From assembly GCA_021779635.1 (NCBI GenBank), contig JAJYAH010000207.1, positions 1-9,166 of the forward strand: 9,166 bases of DNA, in the 5' to 3' direction. The notes beneath the pieces were generated by a model, which had not been told where the DNA came from, ran no database searches, and saw nothing but the letters and a program-made list of their open reading frames with translations. This DNA comes from Pseudomonadota bacterium (GTDB lineage: Bacteria; Pseudomonadota; Alphaproteobacteria; Rhizobiales; Xanthobacteraceae). This document shows positions 1 through 5,739 of the stretch, in pieces (position 1 is the first letter of the stretch; the number at the start of each line of letters is the position of its first letter). The position numbers and the translations under genes are program-made.

Positions 1-1362
1 GATGACGTCGCCCCGCACCCGAAAGGTGCCGCGGGTAAAATCGGCTTGCGTCCGCTTGTATTGCAGCGCCACCAGATCGGCGATCAATTGCCGCTGGTCG
101 ATGCGCTCGCCCTTCTTCAGCGCGAACGTCATCGCGGTGTAGGTCTCGACCGAGCCGATACCGTAGATGCACGACACGGAAGCCACGATGATGACGTCGT
201 CACGCTCCAGCAGCGCCCGCGTCGCCGAATGGCGCATGCGGTCGATCTGCTCGTTGATCGAGGAATCCTTCTCGATGTAGGTGTCGGTCCGCGGCACATA
301 GGCCTCGGGCTGGTAGTAGTCGTAATAGCTGACAAAATACTCGACGGCGTTGTCGGGGAAGAAGCTCTTGAACTCGCCATAGAGCTGCGCCGCCAGGGTC
401 TTGTTCGGCGCGAGAATGATGGCCGGGCGCTGCGTGGCCTCGATCACCTTGGCCATGGTGTAGGTCTTGCCGCTGCCGGTGACGCCGAGCAGCACCTGGG
501 TGCGGTCGTTGCGCCGGATGCCCTCGACCAGTTCGGCGATCGCGGTGGGCTGATCGCCCTTCGGCTCATATTCGGACTTGATCACAAAGCGCACGCCGCC
601 TTCGGATTTCTCCGGGCGGGGCGGCCGATGCGGTGTCCAGATTTTCACCTGGCCGTCCTCGCCTTTGAATTCCGGGCGGCCCTCGCGGATCAAATTCTCC
701 AGCGCGTCAGCCGTGGCGGCGACGCCGAGCGCTTCCATCTTGTTGCGCGGCGGCCGCGCCATCGCCGCGGCGTCTTCCTCCTCGGTGGTGAAGCCGAATT
801 GCTTCGCCAGCTCCGGATCGAGCGTGGGGATGGTGGCCGCCGTGCCGTAATTGGCCGGCGCGAATTCCCGCTGCGGGGATTCGTCGAAGCCGTGCTTGTT
901 GGAAGCGCCCCCACCCTGGCCCTCCCCCGCAAGCGGGAGAGGGGACGAAGGTTCCGCGCCCAAATCTTTTCCGCTAGCAAAGCCTTCGCTGCCGATATCC
1001 GGCGCTTGCCGCCTGTAGCCCTCTCCCGCTTGCGGGGGAGGGTTGGGTGGGGGCGCGCCACGCGTGCTGCCACCAACCGACACATCCCGCTTCGCCACAT
1101 CGTCGCTGGTTCCGCGTGTCGAGGCCCGCGCGCGATGCGCGGCGGCCTCGCCGCCGGAGCGGCGATCCCAGGAATTATCCGGTGGCGGCTGCAATCCGGT
1201 GCCGGAACCCATGCCGGCATCGCCGCGGTTGATCGCGGGATTGAGCAGTTCCGCCAGCGCGGGCCCGATCGGCTGCACGTCGGGCCGCGACGCCTTAGAA
1301 TTTGGCGCCTTCGATTTCGGAGTTCTGCCGGATTTCTTTGAAATGTCGGGGGGCTTGGCCAT
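1..1362 (-). CDS. uvrB: UvrABC system protein B (excinuclease subunit), 5' part
   Basis: UvrB is the damage-verifying helicase-like subunit of nucleotide excision repair; it is loaded by UvrA and recruits UvrC. 454 codons are present and the C-terminal part lies beyond the left edge. From about residue 259 the sequence is classic UvrB: a [11 protein letters not shown] start, Walker A GVTGSGKT at about 293-300, [15 protein letters not shown], the beta-hairpin region with [25 protein letters not shown] sequence at about 340-360, and [11 protein letters not shown], ending at [11 protein letters not shown]. The first 258 residues are a low-complexity Pro/Ser/Ala/Gly-rich extension absent from E. 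coli UvrB, ending in a [11 protein letters not shown] segment. About 51 extension residues are encoded by a palindromic repeat element (905-1056), and the frame stays open through it. The ATG at 1360-1362 begins [10 protein letters not shown]; no clear Shine-Dalgarno precedes it, so a different start inside the extension is possible. Identity is certain, the exact start less so. Confidence 0.96.
   Translation of the reverse strand, partial: MAKPPDISKKSGRTPKSKAPNSKASRPDVQPIGPALAELLNPAINRGDAGMGSGTGLQPPPDNSWDRRSGGEAAAHRARASTRGTSDDVAKRDVSVGGSTRGAPPPNPPPQAGEGYRRQAPDIGSEGFASGKDLGAEPSSPLPLAGEGQGGGASNKHGFDESPQREFAPANYGTAATIPTLDPELAKQFGFTTEEEDAAAMARPPRNKMEALGVAATADALENLIREGRPEFKGEDGQVKIWTPHRPPRPEKSEGGVRFVIKSEYEPKGDQPTAIAELVEGIRRNDRTQVLLGVTGSGKTYTMAKVIEATQRPAIILAPNKTLAAQLYGEFKSFFPDNAVEYFVSYYDYYQPEAYVPRTDTYIEKDSSINEQIDRMRHSATRALLERDDVIIVASVSCIYGIGSVETYTAMTFALKKGERIDQRQLIADLVALQYKRTQADFTRGTFRVRGDVI
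905..1056. repeat. Composite palindromic (REP/BIME-like) element inserted in frame in uvrB
   Basis: Two arms of about 38 bp are inverted copies of each other: 905-942 (GCGCCCCCACCCTGGCCCTC then CCCCGCAAGCGGGAGAGG) and about 1019-1056 (CCCTCTCCCGCTTGCGGGGG then AGGGTTGGGTGGGGGCGC). Each arm also holds its own short palindrome, CCCGCAAGCGGG or CCCGCTTGCGGG-like. About 76 bp of unique sequence separates them. Both arms resemble the CCCTCTCCCGC-type interspersed repeats common in Bradyrhizobium and Rhodopseudomonas (from memory, not searched). The uvrB frame is open across it, giving peptides NPPPQAGEG and PLPLAGEG at the two ends. The outer limits are uncertain by a few bases; no target-site duplication is obvious. 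Confidence 0.8.
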
Positions 1363-1593
1363 ATCAGGAATATGGGACGAGTCCGGCGGCGAGAAAAGGG
1401 CGATGCGGCGCCGTCACGCGCATCGGCCCTGGGATGCTGACAGAACGTTGTCAGTAGAAGTCAGCAGAAGCGCGCGTCATCACTTTCCCGCGCCTATCGG
1501 CCAACGCCATTGACTCGCCCGCTTGTTCCGGGCGAGCATTCATGCATTCGCATCTACTTTGCGGACGCCCATTCATCACGTCAGGAACGCCCC
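1363..1593. other. Divergent intergenic region between uvrB and the YfcG-like gene
   Basis: This 231-bp region must hold the promoters of both divergent genes, but I cannot place -35/-10 elements with confidence. It contains an inverted repeat CTGACA-N6-TGTCAG (1437-1454) and an 8-bp perfect stem CTCGCCCG/CGGGCGAG with a 7-nt loop (1514-1536). The stem lies about 60 bp upstream of the GST start and has no T-tract, so it would be a leader hairpin or operator rather than a terminator. No GTTC-N7-GTTC LexA box of the alphaproteobacterial type is visible, although uvrB is often an SOS gene elsewhere. Confidence 0.45.
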
Positions 1594-2301
1594 ATGATCG
1601 ACCTTTATTACTGGACCACGCCGAACGGCCACAAGATCACGATGTTTCTCGAGGAGACCGGGCTGCAATACACGATTTTTCCGATCAACATCGGCGAGGG
1701 CGATCAGTTCAAGCCGGAGTTCCTCAAGATCGCGCCGAACAACCGCATTCCGGCGATGGTCGATCACGAGCCGAAAGGCGGCGGCAAACCGATCTCGATC
1801 TTCGAATCCGGCGCGATGCTGCTGTATCTGGCCGAGAAGACCGGAAAATTCCTGCCCGCCGACATCTACGGCCGCTACGACGCGATCCAGTGGACGTTCT
1901 GGCAGATGGGCGGGCTCGGGCCGATGGCCGGGCAGAACCATCATTTCAGCAATTACGCCCAGGAAAAAATCAAATACGCCATCGACCGTTATGTGAACGA
2001 GACCAACCGGCTGTACGGCGTGCTCAACAAGCGGCTCTCCGACCGCGAATTCATCGCCGGCGATTATTCGATCGCGGACATGGCGAGCTATCCCTGGGTG
2101 GTGCCGTACAAGAACCAGAGCCAGAACATCGACGACTTCCCGCATCTCAAGCGCTGGCTCGAAACCATCGCCGCGCGGCCCGCCACGGTGCGCGCCTACG
2201 CCAAAGCCAAGGAGGTCAATCCGAATTTCGGCCAGCCGGCGATCCGCACCGAGGAAGAGCGCAAGCTGTTGTTCGGGCAGACCGCCGCGGTGGTGAGGTA
2301 G
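1594..2301 (+). CDS. yfcG: Glutathione S-transferase family protein, YfcG/Ure2p-like disulfide reductase
   Basis: This 235-residue cytosolic thioredoxin-fold GST closely resembles E. coli YfcG (nu class) along its whole length. Family members have glutathione-dependent disulfide-bond reductase activity and little classical transferase activity. The N-terminal domain (about 1-85) opens with MIDLYYWTTPNGHKITMFLE; Thr9 and Asn11 match the YfcG active-site residues that replace the usual Tyr/Ser/Cys. The cis-Pro loop is NNRIPAMVDH (Pro53) and the glutathione gamma-Glu site is FESGA (Glu71-Ser72). The all-helical C-terminal domain carries the family signature QWTFWQMGGLGPMAGQNHHF at about 99-118 and a YSIADMASYPWV N-capping segment. 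I chose the ATG at 1594 because homology starts there and CAGGAA lies just upstream; the frame opens earlier (1510) but the upstream residues resemble nothing. It is divergent from uvrB and followed by a repeat hairpin, so it is probably monocistronic. The symbol is by similarity only. Confidence 0.93.
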   Translation: MIDLYYWTTPNGHKITMFLEETGLQYTIFPINIGEGDQFKPEFLKIAPNNRIPAMVDHEPKGGGKPISIFESGAMLLYLAEKTGKFLPADIYGRYDAIQWTFWQMGGLGPMAGQNHHFSNYAQEKIKYAIDRYVNETNRLYGVLNKRLSDREFIAGDYSIADMASYPWVVPYKNQSQNIDDFPHLKRWLETIAARPATVRAYAKAKEVNPNFGQPAIRTEEERKLLFGQTAAVVR

Positions 2302-2328
2302 GAGTGGGCTATCGCCTCGGCCCTTGTT

Positions 2329-2407
2329 CGTCATTGCGAGCGCAAGCGAAGCAATCCACTCTTGCTTCCTTTGCCTCATGGATTGCTTCGCTTCGCTCGC
2401 AATGACG
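2329..2407. repeat. Interspersed palindromic repeat (CGTCATTGCGAG family)
   Basis: The left arm 2329-2358 (CGTCATTGCGAGCGCAAGCG then AAGCAATCCA) and right arm 2379-2407 (TGGATTGCTTCGCTTCGCTC then GCAATGACG) are reverse complements except for one extra base in the left arm. They enclose a 20-nt loop. The arm sequence matches a high-copy intergenic repeat I recognise from Bradyrhizobium/Rhodopseudomonas-type genomes (from memory). It starts 28 bp after the GST stop codon and would fold into a very stable RNA hairpin, so it may protect or end the GST transcript. It has no T-tract. Confidence 0.85.
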
Positions 2408-2627
2408 GTGGTGATACTGTGCACGGGCTTTCAATGCCCATTGGCCGGCAGATCACCGCGAAAAATAATAACTAAAAAATATATTCGCGCGCGGGCGCGC
2501 GCAACAAATGGCGGGAAGGGTTTCAACCCGCTCAGGCAGACGGTATCCTCGAATGAATCAAGGATTGTGTCGGTATGTTTCCGGCAACATGACCTCTGCG
2601 TTCGCCAGCGACCGTTGCAGCAGAGAC

Positions 2628-2632
2628 AGGAG
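2628..2632 (+). promoter_or_regulatory. Shine-Dalgarno AGGAG out of frame with the EF-hand CDS
   Basis: AGGAG sits 6 nt before a GTG (2639) whose frame reads MLSGKSMRGMRW. The EF-hand protein lies in the frame one base away. It is the best ribosome-binding site in the leader and the main evidence that the true start lies upstream of 2671. Confidence 0.6.
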
Positions 2633-2670
2633 ACGGATGTGTTGAGCGGAAAATCGATGCGCGGAATGCG

Positions 2671-3117
2671 GTGGGGCTGCTGCTGGCGAGCGGATCTCTC
2701 GCGCTTGCCCAATCGGCGGATGACAAGACCCATCCCGCCCGGCCGGCGAAGGATGACCCGCTCAAAAGCAGCGGACCGGAGGCCTGGGACGCCAATCACG
2801 ACGGCGTCTACACCTGCGACGAATGGAAGAGCTATCTCGACCGGATGTTCACCCTGGCCGATCGCAATCATGACGGGCGTCTCGACGCCAAGGAATTCGA
2901 CACCATCCGCAAGGCCGCCCCTGTGCTGGCGGATGCGGATTTCGGCTATTTCGACGAGAACCAGGACGGCAAGATCACGCGCAAAGAATTCGTCACCAAG
3001 CCGAGCGAGTTCATCCTGACCAAGGACAGGAACGGCGACTGCCGCGTCACGCCGGATGAAATGAAACCGGCAGAGGCCCCGGCCCCCGGTCAGCCGAAGC
3101 GGGATCGGTTTCACTAA
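2671..3117 (+). CDS. Small secreted calmodulin-like EF-hand protein (start region possibly frameshifted)
   Basis: A 148-residue calcium-binding protein with four canonical EF-hand loops: residues 40-51 (DANHDGVYTCDE), 64-75 (DRNHDGRLDAKE), 95-106 (DENQDGKITRKE) and 119-130 (DRNGDCRVTPDE, where the usual loop Gly6 is Cys). The N-terminus (GLLLASGSLALAQ) is a signal-peptide h-region with an ALA|Q cleavage site, pointing to the periplasm. The GTG at 2671 is the only usable start in this frame after the stop at 2590, but it leaves no basic n-region and has no nearby ribosome site. The good AGGAG at 2628-2632 instead serves a GTG at 2639 in another frame, reading MLSGKSMRGMR before running into a poor frame. 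One extra base near 2670 would join the two into a normal signal peptide. Residues 14-38 form a charged, proline-containing linker. Physiological role unknown. Confidence 0.85.
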   Translation: MGLLLASGSLALAQSADDKTHPARPAKDDPLKSSGPEAWDANHDGVYTCDEWKSYLDRMFTLADRNHDGRLDAKEFDTIRKAAPVLADADFGYFDENQDGKITRKEFVTKPSEFILTKDRNGDCRVTPDEMKPAEAPAPGQPKRDRFH

Positions 3118-3129
3118 GCGGGTGACCGA
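3105..3129. terminator. Weak stem-loop between convergent EF-hand and aldo/keto reductase genes
   Basis: TCGGTTTCAC (3105-3114) can pair with GTGACCGA (3122-3129), leaving a 2-nt bulge and a 7-nt loop. It overlaps the stop codon of the EF-hand gene and the 13-bp gap before the convergent reductase's stop, so it could serve both strands. There is no T-tract and the stem is modest, so this is a tentative call. Confidence 0.3.
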
Positions 3130-3130
3130 C

Positions 3131-4069
3131 CTATCTCGTGATCCTGTCGATCTCCGCGATATCTTCCACGCTCAGCGCCCAGTCGATCGCCTTGACGTTC
3201 TGCTCGACCTGCTCGACGCGGGTGGCGCCGGCGATGACGCTGGATACAAGCGGCCGTGACGCCAGCCATGAGAATGCCAGCTCCAGCATGGTGTGGCCGC
3301 GCGCTTGCGCGAAGGCCTGCAGCTTTTCGACGATGTCCTCGTTGCGCGGCGTGACGTAGCGGTCGCGCAGCGCGGGCCACTTGGCAAAGCGCGTGTCCTC
3401 CGGTGCGGCGGCGCCGCGCCGGTATTTGCCGGTCAACAGTCCGCTGGCGAGCGGAAAGAACGGCAGCAGGCCGAGCCTGTATTGCTGCGCCGCCGGCAGC
3501 AGATCCTTTTCGATCTCGCGCACCAAGAGGCTGTATTCGTCCTGGCACGACACGAACCGGTTGACATTCATCGCGCGCGCGGTGAGCTCGGCCTCGGCGA
3601 GGCGCCATGCCGGAAAATTCGAATTGCCGATGTAGCGGACCTTGCCCTGCCGGATCAGGTCGTCCAATGCCCGCAGGGTTTCCTCGATCGGCGTCAGGGA
3701 ATCGTAATCGTGCTGCTGGTAAAGATCGATGTAGTCGGTCTTCAGCCTGGTGAGGCTGGCCTCGACCGCCGACATGATGTAGCGCCGCGACGCGCCCTGC
3801 CTGGTGCCGTCGCTGCTCATCGGCTTGGAATATTTCGTCGCCAGCACGATGTCCTTGCGGCGGTCGCCGAGCACCTGGCCCAGCACGGTCTCGGAGCCGC
3901 CCATCCCCGCATAGATGTCGGCGGTATCAAACAGCGTCACGCCGAGGTCAATCGCCTTGTGAATCACCTTGCGCGAGGTTTCGAGATCGATGCGCTGGCC
4001 GAAATTGTTGCAGCCGAGGCCGACGGCGGAGACGCGCAGGCCGGAGCCGCCGAGATTGCGAATTTGCAT
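3131..4069 (-). CDS. Aldo/keto reductase family oxidoreductase
   Basis: A 312-residue (beta/alpha)8-barrel NADPH-dependent carbonyl reductase of the aldo/keto reductase superfamily, cytosolic. The catalytic tetrad is intact: Asp48 (FDTADIY), Tyr53, Lys79 (LATKY) and His120 (YQQHDYD). The family's LASGLLTGKYRRG loop and the C-terminal NADPH-phosphate motif GATRVEQVEQN are present, as is the start signature NLGGSGLRVSAVGLGCNNFG. Overall it resembles the YajO/Tas/voltage-channel-beta-like bacterial AKRs; the physiological substrate cannot be read from sequence. The ATG at 4067-4069 has CAGGAA about 8 nt upstream and homology begins at residue 1. It converges with the EF-hand gene (13 bp between stops). 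A terminator at 4239-4283 cuts it off from the upstream gene, so it should have its own promoter. Confidence 0.94.
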   Translation of the reverse strand: MQIRNLGGSGLRVSAVGLGCNNFGQRIDLETSRKVIHKAIDLGVTLFDTADIYAGMGGSETVLGQVLGDRRKDIVLATKYSKPMSSDGTRQGASRRYIMSAVEASLTRLKTDYIDLYQQHDYDSLTPIEETLRALDDLIRQGKVRYIGNSNFPAWRLAEAELTARAMNVNRFVSCQDEYSLLVREIEKDLLPAAQQYRLGLLPFFPLASGLLTGKYRRGAAAPEDTRFAKWPALRDRYVTPRNEDIVEKLQAFAQARGHTMLELAFSWLASRPLVSSVIAGATRVEQVEQNVKAIDWALSVEDIAEIDRITR

Positions 4070-4098
4070 GGATCGTTCCTGTCGGGATGAAGCACGGG

Positions 4099-4104
4099 AT
4101 CATA
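4099..4104 (-). promoter_or_regulatory. Possible -10 element of the aldo/keto reductase promoter
   Basis: TATGAT on the minus strand, 29 bp upstream of the reductase ATG, matches a sigma-70 -10 hexamer closely. No good -35 at 16-18 bp spacing is visible (TTGCGG is too far upstream), so support is partial. Confidence 0.3.
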
Positions 4105-4238
4105 TTGTGGCCCGCGCGCCGTCAGGCCGCAAGACGCCGGGTACGCCATCGGCAGATGCAAATCAGCTCGGTCGAGCGAGCGATGCGGCAGCGACGAGGC
4201 CGCCGCGGTGACCCGCAAATGCGACGCAACGCCGGCCC

Positions 4239-4283
4239 AAAAAAATGCGGCCCCGGTCAGACGCGGCGACTGACGGGGACCGC
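4239..4283 (-). terminator. Rho-independent terminator downstream of the PAS gene
   Basis: Arms 4247-4260 (GCGGCCCCGGTCAG) and 4270-4283 (CTGACGGGGACCGC) pair at 12 of 14 positions around a 9-nt loop. On the minus strand the stem is followed by ATTTTTTT (4239-4246). Position and orientation fit termination of the PAS-gene transcript about 130 bp after its stop codon. Confidence 0.8.
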
Positions 4284-4410
4284 TGGGCGCGTGATCCGTG
4301 ACGGGGGGCCTGATCAAACGCAGGCGGAACCTAGCGTTGGTTTGTTACGCGCCAATGACACCAGGAGTTATCCACCGGCCGGATTTCATGTGCAGCAAGC
4401 GATTACGCGG

Positions 4411-5226
4411 CTATTCCGCGGCGCGCAACGGCCGGGGATCGCGGCGATCTCCGCGGTTGCGCAGCGACTGGTAGTAGTCGACGCTGGCGGGGTCGTCGGT
4501 GTGACGGATGAGATCGGTTATCGGCGTGTAGCTCAACATTCGTCCGCCGTCCGGCAACGCAGTGCAACAGAAACGCAGCACCTTGCCGTCCGCGAGGTTG
4601 ATGTTGATCGGCGTCGAATCGCCTGCTCGCATCATCTCGGTACGCTCCGCGATGAAGGCGCTCAATTCCTCTTCGGGCAGTTCATAGGCGCCGGTGTCGC
4701 GGCCGTGATACATCAGCGCGATGAAGGGCGGCTTGCTGTCGGCCTTCTGATCCGAAAGCGAGAAATAATCGCGGAAGGCGCGATTGATGAATTCCGCGCG
4801 GGTGTCGGAATCGAGCAGCACAATGCCGATATCGACCTGATCCAGCGCCGCCGACAGGCGCGCGGCGGTGGCGTAGTGCCTGCGCTCCAGCGCGAACGCA
4901 TCCATCAATCTTTTCCGCAACAGGCCGGTGATGGCGGCCGTGCCGATCGCGGTCACCGCCAGCATGGCCAGGCGAACCAGATCGGCGGTGTCGTAGCCGG
5001 CCGTCGCATGGTGGTTGAGAAAAAACAATGCGGCACAGCCGACCGCGATGGCGGCGCTGACCATGCCCGAGGCAAGGCCGCTGAGCGAGGCTGCGAAGGC
5101 GACGATGCAGATGAACAGCGGTGCGGGGCTGGGAACGATGACGAAATGGCGATCGACAACGATGGCGATCAGGGTCGTCGCGATCGTCAGAGCCGGACCG
5201 GAGATTGCGCGCCAGTCGAACTGCAT
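4411..5226 (-). CDS. Membrane-anchored PAS-domain protein without an output domain
   Basis: This 271-residue protein has four predicted membrane helices in its N-terminal part (about 9-25, 33-52, 54-71, 84-102). The arrangement recalls the DUF4118/KdpD-like sensor membrane domain. A basic juxtamembrane segment (LLRKRLMDAFALERRHY) follows, then one PAS domain (about 124-243) of PAS_7 style: LDQVDIGIVLLDSDTRAEFI, then DGKVLRFCCTALPDGGRML and SYTPITDLIRH. In larger alphaproteobacterial sensors this PAS type precedes histidine kinase or GGDEF/EAL modules. Here the protein stops about 28 residues later with a charged tail, and I see no kinase, HAMP, GGDEF or methyl-accepting part. The start ATG follows GGAGG at a long 13-nt spacing. 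It is probably a single-gene transcript, ending at the terminator 4239-4283. A CtrA-type box lies 93-108 bp upstream of the start codon. Ligand and partner are unknown. Confidence 0.85.
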   Translation of the reverse strand: MQFDWRAISGPALTIATTLIAIVVDRHFVIVPSPAPLFICIVAFAASLSGLASGMVSAAIAVGCAALFFLNHHATAGYDTADLVRLAMLAVTAIGTAAITGLLRKRLMDAFALERRHYATAARLSAALDQVDIGIVLLDSDTRAEFINRAFRDYFSLSDQKADSKPPFIALMYHGRDTGAYELPEEELSAFIAERTEMMRAGDSTPININLADGKVLRFCCTALPDGGRMLSYTPITDLIRHTDDPASVDYYQSLRNRGDRRDPRPLRAAE

Positions 5227-5297
5227 GTCGGTTCTCGTTCCTCCACGAGAGTAAGGACCCCAGCTTGCCGGATAGTTGCTTCAGCCAATTGGTCGCC

Positions 5298-5343
5298 GCC
5301 GGTTCTTTTGCGCAATGCTTAAGACGCCGTTAACCGAACCGGC
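5298..5343. repeat. Inverted repeat bracketing the CtrA-type box
   Basis: GCCGGTTC (5298-5305) and GAACCGGC (5336-5343) are perfect 8-bp inverted arms with a 30-bp spacer. The CtrA-type box is inside the spacer. It may be a second operator or a weak hairpin. Confidence 0.3.
5319..5334 (-). promoter_or_regulatory. CtrA-type binding site (TTAA-N7-TTAAC)
   Basis: TTAAGACGCCGTTAAC contains TTAA-N7-TTAA followed by C, an exact match to the published alphaproteobacterial CtrA consensus; the core reads the same from both strands. It lies 93-108 bp upstream of the PAS gene and is the only such full box I found in the window. The strand given is that of the presumed target gene. Function is inferred from the match and position alone. 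Confidence 0.6.
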
Positions 5344-5504
5344 GCGGCTTTCCGAGGTTTGAAATCAAATGATCTCGATTGCGGAGGTTCGGCCGTCACG
5401 TCCGCGCAACACCGCAGCATTGCTGCTCCATCGCTGGCGCACTGGATTGGTGGCGTCCGGTCGGGCCGGGCGGCGATGACGTTATGGTCGATACGGCTGC
5501 GCCG

Positions 5505-5666
5505 TCACTTCGTCGCCGGTAATATCTGCAGACTGCGGCCTGCGGGATTATCGGCAAACGGCAGCAATGCGCTTTCGCCGCGCGTTCCCGTCGCGATCAG
5601 GAACGATGCCGCAAGCAGGATCGCGATCGCCAGCGCGGTGGTAACAAGTACGACAGGTGCTTTCAT
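5505..5666 (-). CDS. Small single-span membrane protein (53 aa), unknown function
   Basis: MKAPVVLVTTALAIAILLAA begins a 53-residue protein with one hydrophobic helix at about residues 4-26 and a short polar tail (GTRGESALLPFADNPAGRSL then QILPATK). It could be an inner-membrane small protein or carry an uncleaved signal anchor. Its codons prefer G/C at third positions. No Shine-Dalgarno precedes the ATG; instead the ATG overlaps, as ATGA, the stop of a short upstream frame reading VAQNYFSGPFENLRDKAMIR then IAIGQR (5663-5742). That arrangement suggests translational coupling. I do not recognise the family. Confidence 0.55.
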   Translation of the reverse strand: MKAPVVLVTTALAIAILLAASFLIATGTRGESALLPFADNPAGRSLQILPATK

Positions 5667-5739
5667 CGTTGACCGATCGCGATGCGGATCATCGCCTTGT
5701 CGCGTAAGTTTTCGAATGGCCCGGAGAAATAGTTCTGAG

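Larger units (their letters stand above)
2302..2670. other. Non-coding gap with palindromic repeat, AT-rich tract and CG-alternating tract
   Basis: No convincing gene is seen. From left to right the gap holds the palindromic repeat at 2329-2407, an A/T-only-like tract at about 2461-2485 (very unusual in this GC-rich window), an alternating CG tract at 2486-2502, a small stem GGGTT/AACCC at 2518-2529, and the leader of the EF-hand gene with AGGAG at 2628-2632. The promoter of the EF-hand gene probably lies in or after the AT-rich tract. Confidence 0.5.
4070..4410. other. Intergenic region upstream of the aldo/keto reductase
   Basis: The 341-bp gap holds the minus-strand terminator at 4239-4283 and, between it and the reductase, the presumed promoter. 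A TATGAT hexamer (minus strand, 4099-4104) lies 29 bp upstream of the start codon. The part next to the PAS gene (4284-4410) shows no gene; one near-match to a DnaA box (TTATCCACC, 4368-4376) is isolated and probably chance. Confidence 0.45.
5227..5504. other. Intergenic region upstream of the PAS gene
   Basis: This 278-bp region holds the CtrA-type box (5319-5334) and an inverted repeat GCCGGTTC (5298-5305) / GAACCGGC (5336-5343) that brackets it. No gene is convincing; a 36-codon plus-strand frame at 5369-5479 lacks a good ribosome site placement and any recognisable sequence. Confidence 0.4.

Noticed and set aside
46..1341. A 431-codon plus-strand open frame opposite uvrB
   Set aside because: The reverse strand encodes unmistakable UvrB over the same bases; the plus-strand translation is rich in Arg/Leu/Gly/His and typical of a shadow frame.
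1443..1457. Possible LexA (SOS) box upstream of uvrB
   Set aside because: Only one GAAC half-site is present; the second half at N7 spacing is GTAG, so the alphaproteobacterial GTTC-N7-GTTC pattern is not met.
4368..4376. DnaA-box-like TTATCCACC
   Set aside because: Single copy with one mismatch, no cluster, no origin genes nearby.
4087..5322. 411-codon plus-strand frame opposite the PAS gene
   Set aside because: The minus strand shows four membrane helices and a PAS domain ending in a terminator; the plus frame is a GC-rich shadow.
5369..5479. 36-codon plus-strand frame (MISIAEVRPSRPRNT...)
   Set aside because: Arg-rich translation, no ribosome site and no recognisable features; too short to support.
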